The position numbers and the translations under genes are program-made. A stretch of 64,000 nucleotides of DNA from Linepithema humile (taxonomy: Eukaryota; Arthropoda; Insecta; Hymenoptera; Formicidae): the NCBI RefSeq assembly GCF_040581485.1, contig NC_090130.1, positions 7,130,001 to 7,194,000 of the forward strand, written 5' to 3'. The first letter of the stretch is position 1. Each line of letters starts with the position of its first letter. The notes under the pieces are model-generated. The model ran no database searches. It had not been told where the DNA came from and was given only the letters and a program-made list of their open reading frames with translations. Below, in pieces: positions 25,160 to 37,756 of the stretch.

Positions 25160-25274
25160 TAAAATTTATTACCGCGGAAATAATCTCGTAACGGAAATTC
25201 TCATGCGACAAATTTGAAACAAATGGAAATGATTGATTTTATTACCGACCTCCCTACGTAGAAATGACAAATCG
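25160..25274 (+). repeat. degenerate dispersed repeat, copy 1
   Basis: This segment aligns almost without gaps to 26273-26390. Shared anchors are TAAAATTTATTAC, AAATAA-CTC-TAAC, GCGACAAATT and a TCTAC/CCTAC-GAAA block near the end. Divergence is high, so it is probably an old, unclassified transposable-element fragment. Confidence 0.5.
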
Positions 25275-26272
25275 ATGTCATTTCCGTTCGAGTTTTACGT
25301 ATTCATAAATACATAATTTAAGCGATACCTTAATGATTGACCTGTGTGGACGCGCAACAAATTATTAAACCAGATATCGATACGGTTGCCAGGTACAATC
25401 CGTTGCGCGAACATGCAACCAGATAGCATCGGACAAAGTATTAGAAATTATCAGCAATAAAAGCAGCGAGAGCGGCTCATTATCCTACACACGATCGTAA
25501 AAGGCTTCCTTTTTTCTGCATCCTTACCGGAAAATTCAGAGCCCGTGAACATGAAGTTATTTATCGCGGGGCATACTCCAAGATGGAATTAAGAGTCAAT
25601 TAAGGATTCTTCATTAAATTCCCGTAGCTATCTGTAATTACTGGATCATTAATGGAAGCAACCGTGTATCTGGAGAAACGAAAGGTTGTAGATTATTACC
25701 GGAGATGCATCGTGATGTAAGTTACGATCAAATATCACGACAGGCATTATCTTTTGAAAACCTTCGCCCGCTGGAATATCGTAAAGTATGCATCGCGATT
25801 ATCCGACTGATATCGGCAATAATTAGCGTTACTAGTCTTTCCACGCGTTACGCGTTTCTTCGGAAATGCGTAATAAACCGGCACGCGGCATAGAAAACCT
25901 GAAAAATTCCGAATTATTGCGCGCAACGCCGGTTTGCTTCGCTCGCGGCGACTGTTATCAGCACTCGCGGCATTGTATCGAAAGATAATGGATCGCTTTC
26001 GCGGTTGTCGAAGTCGGTTGAACGGCTCATCATGAATTTCACAGACCGTTCGGCCAATCTGTAATAATATCGATCAGCGGGTAGACACATAAGTCGGGCT
26101 ATCGGCCGTATCTGGACCGTGCCCGATTTGTAATAAACCGCGATCAACAACTATCCACGGTCGTCGCGGATGCGAGTACCGCGAGTATCGCGAGAAAGTC
26201 GGTTTCCAGTAAACAAAAGTATAGATATTATCGTGCCGCATTATCTATCGCTATAATTATATCATGAAATTG

Positions 26273-26390
26273 TAAAATTTATTACTGTGAAAATAAGCTC
26301 ATAACTTTGAGTCTTGCGCGACAAATTAAGCGCAAATAAAGATAACTAATCTTATAATTGGATAACATCTCTACCTCGAAAGATTACTCG
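26273..26390 (+). repeat. degenerate dispersed repeat, copy 2
   Basis: This is the second copy of the repeat at 25160-25274, in the same orientation and about 1.1 kb away. It shares the same ordered anchors (TAAAATTTATTAC, GCGACAAATT) with roughly two-thirds of positions identical by eye. Confidence 0.5.
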
Positions 26391-28510
26391 AAAGCGTGCG
26401 CGTGTGCCGTTAGAATTACATTATATGTGACATTAATTGATGTCAAAATATTTGATAAATTGAAGCTTGTTTCTAAATGTGTGAGTCTAAAAAAGCTGTT
26501 TATCCATGGAACTTAAAATGCGAGTATGAAAAAAATAAGCGCGTAATGCAAAACATTTGCAACCGTATAGCGCGAAAGTCAATTTTGGCATCACAGCACA
26601 GAAATATGTTATCGCGGTTCGCTATTAAAAGTAGCTGTTATTTTCAAAGCCGCAGATTCTGTCTGGATATAATAAGATGGCCATCTAATTATTTCAAGCA
26701 AAAATCGATTATAGCGTGATTATTTTAAATTTTAAAGGACTTTTCAATTTTAAATGGTTTTGATAGAAAAATATAGCAAATTGTGAATGAAGAAAAATAA
26801 ACTTTGTTGTACTCCGCATTAAAAATTACTTGCGAAAAATTACCATAACAAAAGAAATGGTGCGACGAAAGAACGTCTAAGGAGAAATCATATAAATTTG
26901 GACGATTGTCGCGCATAATCGAATAATGATGCGAGTTCCGTGGGTTGGTGAGTTATTGCCTAGAGAGGTCGACGACCACATTATGCCATATTACATTAAA
27001 TTAGAATCATTTATCGTCAATCAATGAAAGGAAGTCGAATAACCGTATAATATATAACCATTGAATAAATCGTATCGGATTAACAATCATTTTTTTCAAT
27101 TCAGCTAATGAGAAACATTTGTTATAAAATATTTATTTTATCTGACAGAGAGAATAAAAGTAATGAGCAATAAGCGGAATACATGCAAAATACGCATTTT
27201 ACTTAATAAAAATCTGTTTCATTGATTGATATCGTAGACGGTTCGACATATAAACCCGATGTTAATGAATCTTTTTGTGGTTATAGCAGTCATCACAGAT
27301 TACACGGTGCGGAGAGCACGTGTGTTGTTCCTACGTCTTGATTTCTCTCCTTTTCTGTCGACGGCCCGATAGCAATATTTTCGAATATACCGTCGATTAT
27401 AACATAGGATTTAAAAGTGTATAGACAAAGGTGTTACAGATTGATTCTATGAATTTATTTTAATACCTGAGTATTAGGGGTCATTAAATCCGGCATGACC
27501 GAACCGGTCGCTCTGTCATGACCATGAAAATCATAAGTTACGCCCGATCGCCATTCAACAATACATCCAAATCGGATTCAAATGTAGTCAGTGCAAGGTC
27601 AAAAGTTGTATAAACTCGCTTTTTCATGCACAGGCGCGAGAAAATGAAAAAAGGAGCGTACTTCTAAAAAATTTAACAAAGCTTAACGATCTAATGCTAA
27701 ATGTTTGATTATTCTGTTAATAAATCGATGATCACATGCGGTCACGGCGAGCTCTCCTCGTAAATGAAGCACGAGAATTCGGCGGTGCCTGCAAAAGTGG
27801 CAAGTAACGACTGCCGTCAGAAACGCGACAGACTGTCGTGCATCAAGCGCGCTCGTAACAGGCGCTTCACGAAGCGCTCGTTACGATCCGGTCTTGTCCT
27901 GGTACACGTTGCATTTAGTCAGGACCACCCTGTATCCGCGAACGCCTCTGCCCACGTACGTGAGGACCGTCCGCCGCCGTGGATATTTATACAACTATTG
28001 TCCCCGAATCCAGCGCCGATAACTCAGTCTAATTATACCGAGAACAGAATAGATTGTATCCACCAGAGAAGACGACACCGGAGAAATCGAAATTTGTCAT
28101 CGTTGTGATGATGCGTAATACGCGTCACGCAATGATTTGCCATGAATATTTTGACGTTAATCCCTCACCGGTTCACCTTTTCGTAGAATTATTCTTAATT
28201 TTGCAATAAATTGAAGGGATATATTAAAAATGAGTGTACGTCCGAAAAAAAATGATATCTCGACTATCTTATTAAAACGCAATGTAATTTACTAAACAAA
28301 CTAGAAAGATTTACGGAGAGATATTTTAGAAATCTAACGAAATATCCAGGCATGTATTTTTATACATGAAATAGAATTCTCTAATAATGCTTCATCACGC
28401 ACATGCGACACGATACCTTTGTACACGTCAGGCAGGTAGGATGGCGTAAAGCGGACGAATGAATGAAACACAAAAGCAGAAGAAAGGCGCGGGAAGAATG
28501 GAGAATGGTC

Positions 28511-28531
28511 GCGACTGTAAATAACAGTCGC
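28511..28531. repeat. perfect 8-bp hairpin
   Basis: GCGACTGT and ACAGTCGC pair exactly around the loop AAATA. It is short. No associated gene. Confidence 0.55.
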
Positions 28532-29048
28532 TATAAAATAAATGTAACGGGTCGTTCGATAGCAAAAGGCTAATGAGAATAGGTGCGTGCGAATGCCGAG
28601 AGACAACGCCCCAATTAACATAACGCATCATGCGGAGACTTTTATTTATTTATATTCGTCTCTGGAGAGGAAGAAAGAGAGAGGGAGAGAGAGAAAGTGA
28701 GAAGAAAGGCGGGGGAGGAGGCAAGCTGAGTTTTATTTATGGCCTATCAGGTTAATTAATAACGCACGACGCTGTCCTCTATGCCTCTCGTCCTCGCTCT
28801 ATCATCACAAGCCTCTCTTTCGCTCTTCCGCGGCCGGAGCTTAGCGTGTATGGCGAATGGCGTGGAAAAATTAATTCGGTCATTAACGAATCGCATTCGT
28901 AATAGTGCGACTCGTGCTCGTCGAGTCCCTCGGGAGTAGGACGTGAAAGGATGAGCGCGGTCCCGCAGGTATTCCGGGAAATATCGATTAATCAAACGAA
29001 GGGCGAGCACTTCGCAATCAGTGTTAACAAAGTTTAACGAGCTTCCCG

Positions 29049-29067
29049 TTATCGCGCGCCGCGATAA
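29049..29067. repeat. perfect 8-bp hairpin, CG-rich
   Basis: TTATCGCG and CGCGATAA pair exactly around CGC, giving a near-perfect palindrome of 19 nt. Confidence 0.55.
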
Positions 29068-30028
29068 ATGCGGCTCGTAGATATCAGTTGTCGATAGGCG
29101 CGAGCGTGAGTGATGCAAATCAGTATGCGCATCGTTACTTTGAGATTCAATTTTAATATCGCTCCGCTAATTGAGATATATTAATATGCTGCAGCCTCTC
29201 ACGAAAAGCTTTGAATTCAACGCGTACGGCAAATGCGGGCGACGTTTTACGACACTGAGCTTTCGTGCGCGGCGACCTTCAGAAACGTGCTAGGTCAGGT
29301 TATTAAGAGGGCACGAGGACTCTTGTTTTATAGACGTTCGAGGTTTAAAGAAGATGGTATCCTTCGCCGGTGGAAGGTCAGCCGAATTCAAACGACCCTC
29401 TCAAAGGATCCTTCCTTTCCAAGAAAGCGGACCGATCGTGTTACACCAGTCTTTTCGGGACCTGTGCGCTAGTAATTATCTCCCTCCCCCCCCCTCCCCC
29501 TCCTGCCGACCATAGAGACACCTTCGGATCGCGTTACACTGTTGGTTTTTACAATTAGTGAAGACATAATCTTTTTACGCCGGCGGCATAAATTCTTTCC
29601 TCGTTCCTTCGAATTTACACGCTTCGAAAATACGGATTCGAATCAGATATAATGCGACACGAACGTAAGGCTATAGATAAAACGAAATGTAATATGAAAA
29701 TACAATTAATTATCAAATGTATCGTATTATCGTCGCTCCTGTAACAACATGCCTTTAGCTCATTGCAACCGCTAACCGCTATAGTCACGCGATTATAGCT
29801 ATCACGAACGCAACTTTGCCATAAAGGATCTCGATACATTAACATACGCAGTTTGATTACCAGCAGATATCCCCATGACCTGGCTAGCTTATCATACTTC
29901 CGCCGTACGATATCGTCGAAATAATATATATCGTTGCGCGGCTTCGTATACGCACGCATATGCTGTATACGCTGGGATACAATGGAGCGCAACCGTCTGA
30001 ACGATTCTCTCGCGACTCTTCTCCCCTT

Positions 30029-30049
30029 TCTCTCTCTCTCTCTCTCTCT
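30029..30049. repeat. (CT)n microsatellite
   Basis: About ten CT units at the edge of a pyrimidine-rich block. Confidence 0.9.
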
Positions 30050-30567
30050 TTTGCTGCAGACTCTCAGTATAATGTTTTATGGCGGCGATCAGCCGTAGAA
30101 GTATGAAGTGTCGATAGAGCGAGGCAGAAGCGAAGAGCGGCGAAGATCAAAGGGCCCATAGAGGCCGCGTGGTAGCTCGGGACAGGGCCCCCCTTCTCCC
30201 CACCTCTCCTACAGCTCACTCTCGTCCCTCACCGCGATCTCTCTCCTCGTCCTCTTCTCCTTCGCGCCGCCACGCTCTTCGTCGTCATCTCTCCTTCACC
30301 GACTGTCTCCATCTCGCACCGTTCCGACCGACACTCTCTTCCCCACGGCCGGGCGAATGGTTTCTGCGTTTGCTGCAAGTCTTTCTTCTTCGTTTGCTCT
30401 TGATTCTCCTTGCCGCCTCCTCCACCGTCTCGTCTTCCTCATCCGCCGCCACTCCGTCCGCCTCCATGATTGGCGCTGGGCTTCATGACGATTCCGTGAT
30501 TTTCTTCGGCGCTCGAGACCGGCGGAATCGTATTTTCTGAATGCCGTCGAGTCCCACGCTGTAGATA

Positions 30568-30607
30568 TTGAGACTCGCAAGAGGATGATGAAAACGGCGA
30601 GTCTCGA
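30568..30607. repeat. hairpin with 9 perfect plus 2 further pairs
   Basis: GAGACTCGC (30570-30578) and GCGAGTCTC (30597-30605) pair perfectly around an 18-nt loop. A U-G and a U-A pair extend the base. The stem and loop are shorter than a usual miRNA precursor. Role unknown. Confidence 0.5.
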
Positions 30608-32261
30608 CGTGAAGTAGAAGAAGGATTGAAGAATCAGAATCGACAGATCAGGATTTGGATCCTCAATTGCGCTTAACTTTATGCTGGCAGATCTGATATT
30701 TTACGTGTGCGAAGCACAGATAAAATTACTGTTTTAAATCTCAATTCTCAAAGTTGTTTATAAATCCTAATACTTTTCCAACAAAACTGATTACTTTTAT
30801 TATATTATTTTAAATGTTTTTTAACTCTTTAAACTCGAAAAATATATGACGTGCGGGAATCCAAGCATTCTGGCGTAGAAAGATAGAAAACAATTTACAA
30901 TCAATACATTGCGAAGAAAATTATCGAGTAAAACACAGCTTCTCGTTAATGAATGATGATCAAAGATGAAAGAGCGCATAATGACGTCTTCTCTCATCGT
31001 TTCGTCCGAGCGGATTGCCGAATCAAATTTCCTCGAGCTTTCGCTAATATTTGCATCTCTGAGATTTCGTTATCTTTGCGGAATATTTAGCATAATTCTT
31101 AATAAATAAAGTCGCAGTCTGGTTCTCCCTGAGCGACTGCGACCGTATGACATTCCAGCCGGTTATTATTATCGGCAGACCCGCCGGATCGCTTGGACCC
31201 GCTCGGGAACTCTGATGAGTCAGAAGCCTACCGAGCGGCGTTCTGCTAATTTTTCAATTTATTCCTCCAATTACGACGAAGTGCGCGATACGCCGACAAT
31301 TGGTCGTTATTAGTTTCGAAACGCGAAGATTCAGCCGGCGAGCTTCCGCCGGCAGAACGAATTCGCGCGTCTCGGCTGCGCCGCCGACTGTGCCCCTTCG
31401 GCTTCCGTTCCCGCCGGTCATCGTCGTTTCGTGCGAGGCCGTTAATATGCCAATAAGAAATTAAGGGCGGATTCGCCGTTTACGATCTCAGAAAAAGTCT
31501 CGCGCTCCGCCTAAATATCGGCCCGCGCGTAATTTTATTCTCTCTTTCTCTCTCGTTATTAAGTGCATCTGTGACATTCGTCGATTTGATTATATAAATT
31601 AATAAATGTCGCTTTTTACTTTCCTACAGCGGGATTATTATCATAATAAGAGCATGCTTACGACTGGAAGTGAATTTTAAAGTCTATTCCCCGTGTTACG
31701 AGCGCGGACGTTAATTCCGTATGCGGAGATTAGCATGCTTCTTTATGGCAATTTGTTTAATTGCAACAAGATAAGTTTATTAGTATGTAATTTTATGAAA
31801 TCGGAATATAGAAAAGGTCATGATAAAAAATTAAATCATGATTTACGTCAACCACATTAATAAATAAATATGCGAGGCATTTATTTCATACGCGATTATT
31901 GAAATATTCATTTCCCCTTGAAAAATGTATGATTAGTCTCCGTCGATGTTTACAAAGTCGAAGGCAGCGTATGCTGATATTTAACAAATTGATTTATTCG
32001 GCGAAACTTAACGTTTCTAACACTTGCTAACGAGACAACTATAATTTCTCGCGAAAAACGGGCTAACGAGCCGACGCCATTCCCGCAATTAGCCGCGCGC
32101 GCGTAAACGCAGCTCGGCCGGACAAAGGATTACGAATGCACTTGCGTGCGATGATGAGAAGGCGTCTCTAGTCGTGATCGCATAAATCAACGCAAAAACG
32201 GAGAACGGCCGCGGCGAGAGGAGGGAGGACGACGGAGACCGCGCGAGGAGGGAGGGTCAGG

Positions 32262-32298
32262 CCGGCCGGTCGGCCGGTCGGTCGGTCGGTCGGTCGGC
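32262..32298 (+). repeat. (CGGT)n microsatellite
   Basis: CGGC/CGGT units repeat for 37 bp, ending as a pure CGGT array. It lies about 115 bp upstream of the TATA box at 32411, inside a CpG-rich island (about 32040-32430). This could be an ordinary repeat or part of an upstream promoter. Confidence 0.85.
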
Positions 32299-32410
32299 AC
32301 GGCGGTCAGGCACTACCTGGCGGGTTCTGGAAAACATTGACGCGCGACAAGAGGCAACGCACCCGTCCCGCCGATGACACAGCGGCGCACGTGCGCTCGG
32401 AGTAGTCGAG

Positions 32411-32418
32411 TATAAATA
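32411..32418 (+). promoter_or_regulatory. candidate TATA box of the small two-exon gene
   Basis: TATAAATA stands out in CpG-rich flanks. A start site 28-32 bp downstream would fall near 32440-32450, about 155 bp before the first ATG of the downstream spliced frame. Confidence 0.35.
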
Positions 32419-32600
32419 ATACAAGACGCGGACAAAGATGCCGCCCTCCCGACCATTTGTTTAAATTAAAATTATCTCCGCAGCGTAGAGTGAGAGAGGA
32501 GAGCCCACAAGAGCACACGGGCGCGCGTGTCGTCGCACACCGCACCACACGATCGCACACGCGGGCCTTTTATTATGATTGTTAATGGCCGGTTGGTCGT

Positions 32601-32895
32601 ATGTTAGGCGCGGGCCCGCAGACGAAGAGTGTGCGGATGCACGACCGAGTTTTGCGAGGGTGTTCCGCGCGTGTGTGGGTGCGCGAGTTTGAAATGTCCG
32701 CGCAGATGTAAGTACCAATACACGCCAAAGTTTCTTACTGTTTTTTTCTTTTTTTTTCTGCAAACCGCTCGCTCATCTGACATTCTATTTATCCTCAGTA
32801 ACGCGTGTAGCACGTGCCATTTTCCATCATCAGTCCGTGTGTTTCATCGATTCGATGCCAATTTCTCTTCTTTTAATATTAATTTTGTGAATTAA
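32601..32895 (+). CDS. candidate small two-exon gene, 67-aa product of unknown function
   Basis: Exon 1 coding runs 32601-32707, the intron 32708-32798 (91 bp) and exon 2 coding 32799-32895. The donor is gtaagt; the acceptor follows two T/C-rich tracts and ends ATCCTCAG. The spliced frame starts at the first ATG after an in-frame TAA (32585-32587), crosses the junction as AT|T (Ile36) and stops at TAA 32893-32895. The peptide begins MLGAGPQTKSVRMHDR, has a CSTC motif just after the junction and an Asn/Phe-rich tail (FSSFNINFVN). Later in-frame ATGs at 32637 and 32694 are possible starts, the last with the better context. A TATA box lies at 32411 and an ATTAAA, a possible poly(A) signal, overlaps the stop. 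Without splicing, a different frame reads through the intron to the same stop, and the minus strand also has a 100-codon frame. The segment could instead be a 5' untranslated exon of a larger gene. No homologue is recognised. Confidence 0.32.
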
Positions 32896-35800
32896 AATGT
32901 ATCGAAGTCTCTCTGTGTGAAAAAAACTTTTATGTTCGTGAAAATTTATTTCACAGTAAAATCAATAGATCGTAATCTTCCTACGTGTCTGGAGATTCCT
33001 CACGTTGTATTATAGAATTAACAATTATAAAAAAAACCATAATAACCCGGTGTCGTGTCTCAGCATTCCATCAGGGATGATCACGTTTAACAATCGCTGT
33101 TTGGGAAGTTTATTGGTCGAGATACGAGAAGTCGATAGATTTATCGGCGATCCGCCGGTTCGCTTCCTCGGTGACATCAAGATGAGACTAAGCGTCAGGA
33201 TTAGGAATCAGAATGAAGCGAGAGCTGAAATAGACTCATCGAGAATGCCGGGCATGCCACGACCTTAAATCTGCCAGCCGATACCGATCTCGTCTCTATC
33301 GATAGCCTTATGAGCGACCTTAACTGGATCCTGGAAACGCGGCGATTCGACGACGTGACTTTACGATGGTCGTTACAGACGTCCTGTCAATTCCGTCCGC
33401 GGCTAATTGAACGTTTTCTCACAGAGCGAGAGAGAGAGGAGGAAAGTGGGACTTCTCGGTGACGTTAGCCGAGCTCTCATTTGTAACGATCGCAATCGAC
33501 GATCTATTTACATCTGTACGAATTAATCTTCCAATTAGCACCGCGGTGGCTGCGTACTTAGCTCGATAAAACTAAATTAATAATGGCCACGGAGCGGGGT
33601 ATGATGCACCTTTTACTAAATATCCGCCTCGACGTTATTAGCGTTAGAACGGAAAATGGTCAGACTGTTACTAATTAATGTAACGAGAAAGCGAACCAGC
33701 AGATCCATTTGTGACTTATGAAAACTGTATTCCATATCTATGTACACAGACGTTGCAATTACGGACTTGAAAAATGTCTATCTATAATATATTTTATTAG
33801 ACGCTGTAAAAAAAAAAAAACACATTTAAAACAAGATATAACAATTTTATCATAAAGCAAATTATAGACCGTACAGTGAGAGTTTGAAATAAGAGCAGTT
33901 GTAAAAATACACATCTCATCCGCACGACGAGAATGTCCGCTCCGCTTGAACAAGACTCTCGTCTTCACTGAGACCGACAGATAACAAAGCGCTAAGGATA
34001 ATTGCGATCATAATTCTCACATCGCGTTAACATAGGTACTTTATTGTACGAACGTGGCGATGTTAAAGAAATCACACTTGACACGGCCGTGACAGCGCGA
34101 CCGAAAGTGTCGCACCGCGACGATTCGCGTATGATATGCTTGTACACGCACCTCCAGCCGCATCTTTCAGCGAACATAACGATCTCGAGATAAAATTGTT
34201 TATCGCTACTAAAAAAAAAAACTCGTAAAAAAAGCCACTAAGTAATTAGCGGTAAATTTATAATATTTATCTAGAATTTTGCTGCAGCGCCGCCAGCACT
34301 GTTGAGGAAAGTAATGTAGAAAAAACATTAGATTAATTAATAAAAAAAAAAATATGTGAATATAAAATTAATTTCGAATTTAGAGTCGATGTCATTAATG
34401 AGCCAATTTTTAAAAGTTGTGAGAATTATTTATCACAAGCTTCCTGTACGTGCTTGCTTTTTTTACTGTCTCATTATGATTCACATTTATCATTTTTTTA
34501 AGATATTCACCGGAAGCCTAGGTTTTGCTTTTCGCATTTTGCACATTCACCGATTAGATTGGCTTCTAATGAGTTTTAGGACACGGTAGCGGCACTTATT
34601 GTGGTAGACGAGCACGCAAGTAATGATCGTGTTCTTAGTAATCTTCGATCGCGCTTCGGCCAATATACGGTGCCTCTTTGGTTCCTAATGATCGAATCTC
34701 GGCGCGCCGAAATTAAGCGAGATAATTATTTTTCTTCGAGGACAGTCTATGTGAGGCTAAAGTATCATTTGTCAATGCCGATTTTTTACGAATCTTGTAT
34801 TAATTATCAAATAATTAATTCTATTCTATTTTCTCAATTTTTACATTATTTAATAATTGGAATTAAAGCAGTTATTTCGGATTGTTTTGCTCTAATGCTA
34901 TCTTTATCAAACATATTCTATAAAAACGGCATACGCAATAGATTTTTTCAGTTATTCTATTCTGCTCTAAACGACTCACACTTCTACCCATACTTTTTCC
35001 GTTGTCAGCGAGCAATTCTTTTCACGAATGCAACTATTCATCCCGCTGAAAGAGATTTGCATGCGCGGTCACATTTGTTCGTGACAAATGGTCCATGACG
35101 GGCAATAGACATTCGTGAAAACGGATTAACCGGGGATTCACGGCGATTCGATTACTCGTTTATCACGCCGATCGCATATTTGTAAAAAAACGCGAAACTC
35201 GTTCTTGCTACATGATCTGTCCTTCTCTCGTCACTCGAGCTCTTTTTCTTCGTTACAATTTGTTCGTCCAATGACTTCGTGCGCAATTTACCTCCCCCCT
35301 TTCGCCCCGCGTTAAAGTATTTTGCAGTGAAACGTACGAGTTCGAGTTTTATCGAAAACTGATCTCCCCGGTTTCTCCGTCCTTTACCGCCGTTTGAATG
35401 TGATCCGACTGATAGTCGAACGTGATGCCAGATGTTAAGCCAAGGCAATTTGTGCAACGATCGATTTACGACAGCCGTGTACACACGCGCGTATGCACGG
35501 CGCCGCCGCTGCTCGCGCTTCTCACACTTTAATGGAAGTCCAATAAAGTCGTTCTCGCCCGAACGATCTTGGATCACGGTTTAACGTGGTTCAACGGCTC
35601 GGCAAGCACTGAAGAATTCATTAAAACTGCTGAGCGGCAGCGGTGAGGAGTCTCTTTAAATAGATGAATTACGAGTCGCGTTTTTCACGACACCGGTGAA
35701 ACTTTCTTATTGATGAGTTTCGAAAATAATTTCGCTGTAACATTTTTGTAGAGAATTTGATTCCGATAGTCGATTAAATTATGGCGCGTGCTTTTTATGG

Positions 35801-36685
35801 CGTTAAAACTGCAGCTGTGAATTAATTTTAACTTGCTTAAAGTTTGAACAATGAATCTGTGGAATTATTTATGCAGTTTTTCGCAAAGATCGTACCTTTT
35901 TATCTAATAATCTATATAAAACTTTATCTTACTTTTTAAATTCCATATTTTTATACCACAATGTTGAAATCTTGATTGATACATCAAACAGATTTGTTAA
36001 ATAAACAAATAATGAATAAATTATAACAGATTACTATATAGTTTGCATAATAGTATTCGCAGCTCGTAAAGATTTCGATTTTCGTGCGTTGGTTATTCAA
36101 AGAATTCGGCGGCAGGACACCCGGATCAGCACTGGTAGACACTGTGAACCGTTAGTTGGTTGTTGACGAGCAACTGTTTGGACATTATGCCCTGCTTCCA
36201 TGTAATCTCACCGATCTTTCGCCATGTAACTTACGGGAGGCAGGGGGTTTAGGGTGGCCGGTCGTGTGGCGATCCATTACACCTTCACCGCCGTATCATT
36301 CTCGCAGCATCTGAGACAAAGGATCACAAGAAGGCGAAGGGCGGGAAGGAGAAAGACAGAATCGAGAAGAAAAAAAGGTATCCGTGTCAACTAGCGGCTG
36401 TTCCGCGCGTAAAGTTCACGTAGCTGTCGACGGTGACGGATTCCGACCACGGAAACCGATAGGATCGCTTCTCTCGTGACATCCGTCGATCTATCATTCG
36501 CTCGAAATCGTCCCGCATCGGTTATCGGTATCGCGATAGATCGTGCGGGGATAACGTCCGGTTCGAAGGGAACTCTTAACCATCTTGTAAGCTGTTGAAA
36601 TTATTTTCTAATAGTTTTGAATAATAGTATTTATATCGGAAATTTACAGTCGTGAAAGAGGATGCGATTTAGCTCTCGTGTATGT

Positions 36686-37654
36686 TTATGATTCCTCACA
36701 CATCATCTCGCGATGAAAATAATTAATTCCGAACAATCGTAAGCGTCGCGGAACGCGAGAAATAAGCACCGACAACGTTATTCGCATTCTCTGCCGCGGC
36801 ATTATCCCACGCTGGCGGACCGCGAATACTCGATTTCGGTAGTTGGCTCCTATCTGGACGAGTTCGTCGGAGGAAAACGATGGACGTGGATGGATCCGCG
36901 GAAAGACGTGGACCGACGTGTGGGTGTGGATGTCCGTTCGCACGGGCGGACAAACGGAGATGGACGGATACGGCGAGGCGAGGTAGACAAGGAGCGCGTG
37001 ACGGGGAGCAGATATATGGCCCCGGCATGGAAGAAGGACAGACGCGTCCCGGTTGCAGACCCGGGGAGAACGGCGAAAGAAGAGACGGTGGAAGAGCCGG
37101 GAGCGGCGGAGGAAGAGGAACGGGAGACACAGAGGGAACTTGTTATGCTTTGAGAGATATGGCGGAGGCCCGCGGAATACATAATTTTGTAAAGACAAAA
37201 ATGCTGCGGTCGTGCCTCGGCGGAGTCGCATTTTTCCTTGTTTCACGAAATGTTCAGGCTCGTCTTTCCCTCGCCCTTCGTTCCCGCCCGTCCCGCCCCT
37301 CCTCGCCCCTTCGTCCTCCGCGACTCCCGCCTCTTTTTCCCCCCCAACGATTCGCTCCCTCTCTTTCTCGCACCCGCGTCCCGCTGGTGTCCTCCTTGTC
37401 CAAGTTATACCTCCGCGCATCATCCCTTTCTCGTTTCTCCGGTAATGCGCCGCGGAATGAGAAACGTTTTGTAAAAAATGTATCCGCATCTTCGTAGGTA
37501 CGTACTGTGTGTACCCTAGCCGGCATGCATATCGCGCACGCGGCTGCAAGCCGCCGCAGATGTGTACCGACGGTATGTGTTGCCACATCGTTGCGCCTGT
37601 ACGTGTTAACGTTGCTGTCGTCGACGTGAATTCTGATGCCGGTGCGTTTGGCAA
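36686..37654 (-). other. long multi-frame open region, probably not coding
   Basis: A 322-codon minus-strand frame overlaps two shorter minus frames and plus-strand frames of 205, 87, 77 and 78 codons. The composition is Arg/Pro/Ser/Gly-rich, driven by GGAGGA and CCTCCC runs, with no hydrophobic-core pattern or domain. Simultaneous openness on both strands points to low stop-codon density in GC-rich DNA rather than a gene. A long non-coding transcript is not excluded. Confidence 0.45.
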
Positions 37655-37733
37655 TTTGCGAGTTCCCAGACCGAGATTTGTCGCTGACGCAACGAACGCG
37701 AAGCGCGACCGAAGCTGAGTATTTTCTCTCTTG

Positions 37734-37756
37734 TTTTTTTTTTTTTTTTTTTTTTT
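37734..37756 (+). repeat. T23 homopolymer
   Basis: A run of 23 T; on the minus strand a poly(A). No retroposon body is recognised on either side. Confidence 0.95.

Larger units (their letters stand above)
20511..32261. other. long non-coding stretch, no gene recognised
   Basis: Nearly 12 kb with no convincing gene. It is mainly AT-rich, with CpG-rich islands at about 20760-21060, 25900-26200, 27740-28060, 28740-29110, 30160-30480 and 31130-31450. It contains the palindrome cluster at 23956-23998, the degenerate repeat pair at 25160 and 26273, a GA-rich tract (28662-28715), and several hairpins listed separately. The Ser-rich plus-strand frame at 30169-30540 is pyrimidine-rich low complexity. 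Confidence 0.5.

Noticed and set aside
30169..30540. 123-codon Ser/Leu-rich plus-strand frame
   Set aside because: Pyrimidine-rich low complexity (TCC, CTC, CTT triplets), no domain, and antisense frames equally open.
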